64,000 nt of DNA from Stenotrophomonas sp. HITSZ_GD. Lineage in GTDB: Bacteria; Pseudomonadota; Gammaproteobacteria; Xanthomonadales; Xanthomonadaceae. Made by a program: the position numbers and the translations under genes. Location of the stretch: positions 124,001-188,000 of the forward strand of contig NZ_JARQXB010000005.1 in the NCBI RefSeq assembly GCF_029543105.1, read 5' to 3'. The first letter of the stretch is position 1, and the number at the start of each line of letters is the position of its first letter. This document shows, one piece after another, positions 62,996 through 64,000 of this stretch. The notes under the pieces were generated by a model that had not been told where the DNA came from, did not search any database, and saw nothing but the letters and a program-made list of their open reading frames with translations.

Positions 62996-64000
62996 ATGTC
63001 CGTCGCCGCCGACGCTCCGCTGCACACCCTGTTCCTGCCCTTCGCCCAAGGCTTGCTGCGCTGGCCCGCCGGGCCCGTGCTGTTCCTGCGCGCCCGCGAG
63101 GGCTGGCCGCTGCGCGAGCATGCCCAGCCCGGCCAGCTGGACTGCGTGCAGAGCTTCCGGCCCTTCGCCGAAGCGCTGGAACGCGCCGGCTACCCGGTGC
63201 ACGCCGACCTGCCGGAGGCGGACGACCGCCGCTACGCCCTCGTCCTCGTGCTGCCGCCGCGCCAGCGCGACGAAGCGCGCGCGCTGATCGCCCAGGCGCT
63301 GGCCCGGCTGGCGCCAGGTGGTATCGTGGTCGCCTGCCAATCGAACAATGAAGGCGCCCGCTCGGGCGAAGCCGACCTCAAGCAATTGGCGGGCTTGGGC
63401 GGCAACCTCACCAAGCATCATTGCCGCGTGTACTGGACCGCCCCGCAGCAGGGCGCGCACGACGCTGCGCTGGCGCAGCGCTGGGCCGCGCTGGACGCGC
63501 CGCGTGCGGTGCTCGGCGGCCGCTTCACCAGCCGGCCCGGCGTGTTCGCCTGGGACCGGGCCGACCCGGCCTCGGTGCTGCTGGCCGAACAGCTGCCGGC
63601 CGACCTGGCCGGCCAGGGGGCCGACCTCGGCGCCGGTTATGGCTACCTGTCGGCCGAAGTGCTGGCGCGCTGCCCGAAGGTCACCGGCCTGGATCTGTAC
63701 GAAGCCGAAGGCCGCGCGCTGGCCCTGGCACAGCGCAACCTCGCCGCGCGCGCGGGCCAGGTGGCGCTGGGTTACCACTGGCAGGACGTCACCGCCGGAT
63801 TGCCGCGCAGCTACGATTTCATCGTCAGCAATCCCCCGTTCCATACGCCGGCACGCGAAGACCGGCCCGACATCGGCCAGCGCTTCATCGCCGTGGCCGC
63901 GCAGGCCTTGCGCCCGGGGGGGCGGCTGTTCGTCGTGGCGAACCGGCACCTGCCTTACGAGCAGATCCTCAACGACCGCTTCGGCGACGTGCGCGTGGCG
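62996..64000 (+). CDS. rsmC: 16S rRNA (guanine-1207-N2)-methyltransferase RsmC, partial (3' end cut)
   Basis: 335 codons are visible before the window ends. The N-terminal catalytically inactive domain covers about 1-170. The C-terminal methyltransferase domain has the SAM loop 'GADLGAGYGYLSAEVLARCP' (208-227), 'GLDLYEAEGRAL', and the catalytic S-N-P-P-F-H (278-283) of N2-guanine methyltransferases, then 'ALRPGGRLFVVANRHLPYE'. It methylates G1207 of 16S rRNA in the small subunit. No strong Shine-Dalgarno is visible upstream of the ATG. Confidence 0.94.
   Translation, partial: MSVAADAPLHTLFLPFAQGLLRWPAGPVLFLRAREGWPLREHAQPGQLDCVQSFRPFAEALERAGYPVHADLPEADDRRYALVLVLPPRQRDEARALIAQALARLAPGGIVVACQSNNEGARSGEADLKQLAGLGGNLTKHHCRVYWTAPQQGAHDAALAQRWAALDAPRAVLGGRFTSRPGVFAWDRADPASVLLAEQLPADLAGQGADLGAGYGYLSAEVLARCPKVTGLDLYEAEGRALALAQRNLAARAGQVALGYHWQDVTAGLPRSYDFIVSNPPFHTPAREDRPDIGQRFIAVAAQALRPGGRLFVVANRHLPYEQILNDRFGDVRVA

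Overview
The window is a GC-rich (roughly two-thirds G+C), densely coded bacterial chromosome segment with about 60 genes, mostly single genes or short operons. The content points to a gammaproteobacterium of the order Xanthomonadales (Lysobacterales): DUF3247, DUF3297 and DUF3016 proteins, many secreted metallopeptidases (M13, M16, M28), a dadA-alr pair with a divergent Lrp-type regulator, a Tat-exported D-amino-acid oxidase-like protein, and motAB standing apart from other flagellar genes. I cannot fix the genus. I see no rRNA, tRNA, CRISPR array, integrase or transposase, so this reads as core chromosome rather than a genomic island.

Layout. 1-5000: a partial membrane protein, a frameshifted DHFR/RibD-like gene, an alpha/beta hydrolase, a UdgX-type uracil-DNA glycosylase, small DUF1653 and YegP proteins, and a CorA-type transporter. 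5000-11200: a short trimeric autotransporter adhesin followed by an SmpA+OmpA lipoprotein that looks like its TpgA-type anchor, then periplasmic trehalase, a lytic transglycosylase and a proline-rich membrane-anchored protein. 11300-16300: divergent M16 and M28 peptidases. 16400-23000: a four-gene signalling operon in which every junction is an ATGA overlap (hybrid kinase with three receiver domains, CheR, CheB, receiver-kinase), with a divergent single-domain response regulator. 23000-32700: a three-domain peptidoglycan hydrolase, a circularly permuted D-amino-acid oxidase, a LytS/LytTR-type two-component pair, an APC permease and an MpaB-like oxygenase. 32700-45300: an M13 peptidase, a PAS-EAL protein, an aldo/keto reductase, a beta-barrel protein, a frameshifted DODA-type dioxygenase, a CPA1 antiporter and an ABC-2 exporter. 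45400-53700: small conserved proteins, a BlaI/BlaR1-like regulatory pair with two visible operators, motAB, an MliC-type lysozyme inhibitor and MsrB. 53800-64000: a Gln-rich disordered protein, the lrp/dadA/alr locus, a DUF3016 protein, another hybrid kinase, a sorbosone-dehydrogenase-like lipoprotein and the start of rsmC.

Themes. Cell-wall turnover and its control recur: two lytic enzymes, MliC, a BlaR1-like sensor, D-alanine metabolism through DadA and Alr, and an OmpA-type peptidoglycan anchor. Signalling genes are also dense, with four sensor kinases, a CheB/CheR pair without CheA or a receptor, a LytTR regulator and a c-di-GMP phosphodiesterase. The most unusual items are the circularly permuted DAAO, the UdgX enzyme, the adhesin/anchor pair, the BlaR1-like protein with a repetitive coiled-coil tail, and the cytoplasm-predicted muramidase/SH3/cysteine-hydrolase fusion. 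Two otherwise recognisable genes each carry one frame break.
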